A stretch of DNA of 64,000 nucleotides from Acinetobacter sp. Ver3 (GTDB lineage Bacteria; Pseudomonadota; Gammaproteobacteria; Pseudomonadales; Moraxellaceae): assembly GCF_000632455.1 (NCBI RefSeq), contig NZ_JFYL01000003.1, positions 40,827-104,826 on the forward strand, read 5' to 3'. Numbering within the stretch: position 1 is the stretch's first letter; each line of letters opens with the position of its first letter. This document shows positions 63,520 to 64,000 of this stretch, one piece after another. Under the pieces are notes generated by a model. The model searched no databases, had not been told where the DNA came from, and saw nothing but the letters and a program-made list of their open reading frames with translations. The translations under genes were made by a program, and so were the position numbers.

Positions 63520-63984
63520 ATGAAAGGCAACCGTGACGTTATTCATCAGTTAAATCAGGTGCTTTACCACCATCTTACAGCCATCAACCAATATTTCTTA
63601 CATTCACGTATGTTTAATGATTGGGGCATCGAACAACTCGGTTCAGCGGAATATAAAGAATCTATCCGTCAAATGAAGCATGCAGATAAAATCATTGAGC
63701 GCATTTTATTTTTAGAAGGTCTTCCAAATCTGCAACATCTGGGTAAGCTCTATATTGGTCAACACACCATTGAAGTGCTGCAATGCGATGTTCGGAAAGT
63801 AAAAGAAAATATTGAAACGATTCAAACTGCTGTGAAATTAGCAGAAGAACAACTCGATTATGTTACACGTGATTTAGTACAAGAGATTTTAGAAAAAGAA
63901 GAAGAGTATTTAGATTGGGCGACCACTCAACTCGATCTTGTCGATCAAGTTGGTGTAGAGAATTATATTCAAAGCCAAATTTAA
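63520..63984 (+). CDS. bfr: bacterioferritin subunit lacking a full ferroxidase centre
   Basis: A 154-aa ferritin-like four-helix protein that aligns gaplessly with E. coli Bfr. Haem ligand Met52 is kept (QMKHADK), but of the six diiron ligands only His54 and Glu127 remain: Glu18, Glu51, Glu94 and His130 are replaced by His18, Gln51, Val94 and Tyr130. It therefore should bind haem but not oxidise iron alone, and may pair with a second Bfr subunit, as in two-subunit bacterioferritins. It lies downstream of bfd, separated by a terminator. Ends at 63984. Confidence 0.9.
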   Translation: MKGNRDVIHQLNQVLYHHLTAINQYFLHSRMFNDWGIEQLGSAEYKESIRQMKHADKIIERILFLEGLPNLQHLGKLYIGQHTIEVLQCDVRKVKENIETIQTAVKLAEEQLDYVTRDLVQEILEKEEEYLDWATTQLDLVDQVGVENYIQSQI

Positions 63985-64000
63985 TGATTGAAATAAAAAA

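Overview
The window looks like chromosomal DNA of an Acinetobacter species (Moraxellaceae, Gammaproteobacteria). Four things point there: roughly 40% G+C; a type IV pilus/competence minor-pilin cluster placed directly before rpsP-rimM-trmD-rplS; a lipase foldase gene lying upstream of its lipase; and a CraA-like MFS efflux gene. There is no rRNA operon, insertion sequence, prophage or CRISPR array.

Layout. 0.2-8.3 kb: a very-long-chain acyl-CoA synthetase, two identical tandem tRNA-Lys genes, lipoprotein and PspC-domain genes, TSUP and DASS transporters, then two G+C-rich genes (HPP-CBS protein, transglutaminase-like protein). 8.6-11.6 kb: glyQS. 11.7-13.5 kb: a lone, A+T-rich AAA ATPase-TOPRIM (OLD-type) gene, probably acquired and possibly a defence gene. 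13.6-32.7 kb: accessory and housekeeping genes, including a CocE-type hydrolase, a TetR regulator with a 2-hydroxyacid dehydrogenase, two methyltransferases, a chagasin-like inhibitor, a membrane-anchored PD-(D/E)XK protein, an orphan ParA, PerM, SodC, a CraA-like pump, pirin and paired lipoproteins. 32.8-40.1 kb: a D-2-hydroxyglutarate dehydrogenase gene divergent from serA, two EamA exporters, hemerythrin, TSUP and truB.

40.2-48.2 kb is the most unusual part. One lipase-specific foldase gene is followed by six tandem, intact, diverged secreted lipase genes. Each keeps the catalytic Ser-Asp-His, the calcium aspartate and the disulfide cysteines. Most are followed by their own hairpin, and two share an inverted-repeat motif just after a putative -10 box.

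48.3-63.98 kb: rplS-trmD-rimM-rpsP, the minor pilin/PilY1 cluster (fimT, pilV, pilW, pilX, pilY1, two pilE-type pilins), ispH, then gmk, rpoZ, spoT and ridA. SpoT keeps its hydrolase site but its synthetase domain has diverged. The window ends with a Fur-box-preceded bfd and a bacterioferritin subunit that has lost most diiron ligands but keeps its haem methionine.

Working links seen in the layout: SerA with D-2-hydroxyglutarate dehydrogenase (disposal of the SerA by-product), Bfd with Bfr (iron release), the foldase with the lipases, and the pilins with PilY1. All functions are read from motifs and remembered family features; no database search was run.
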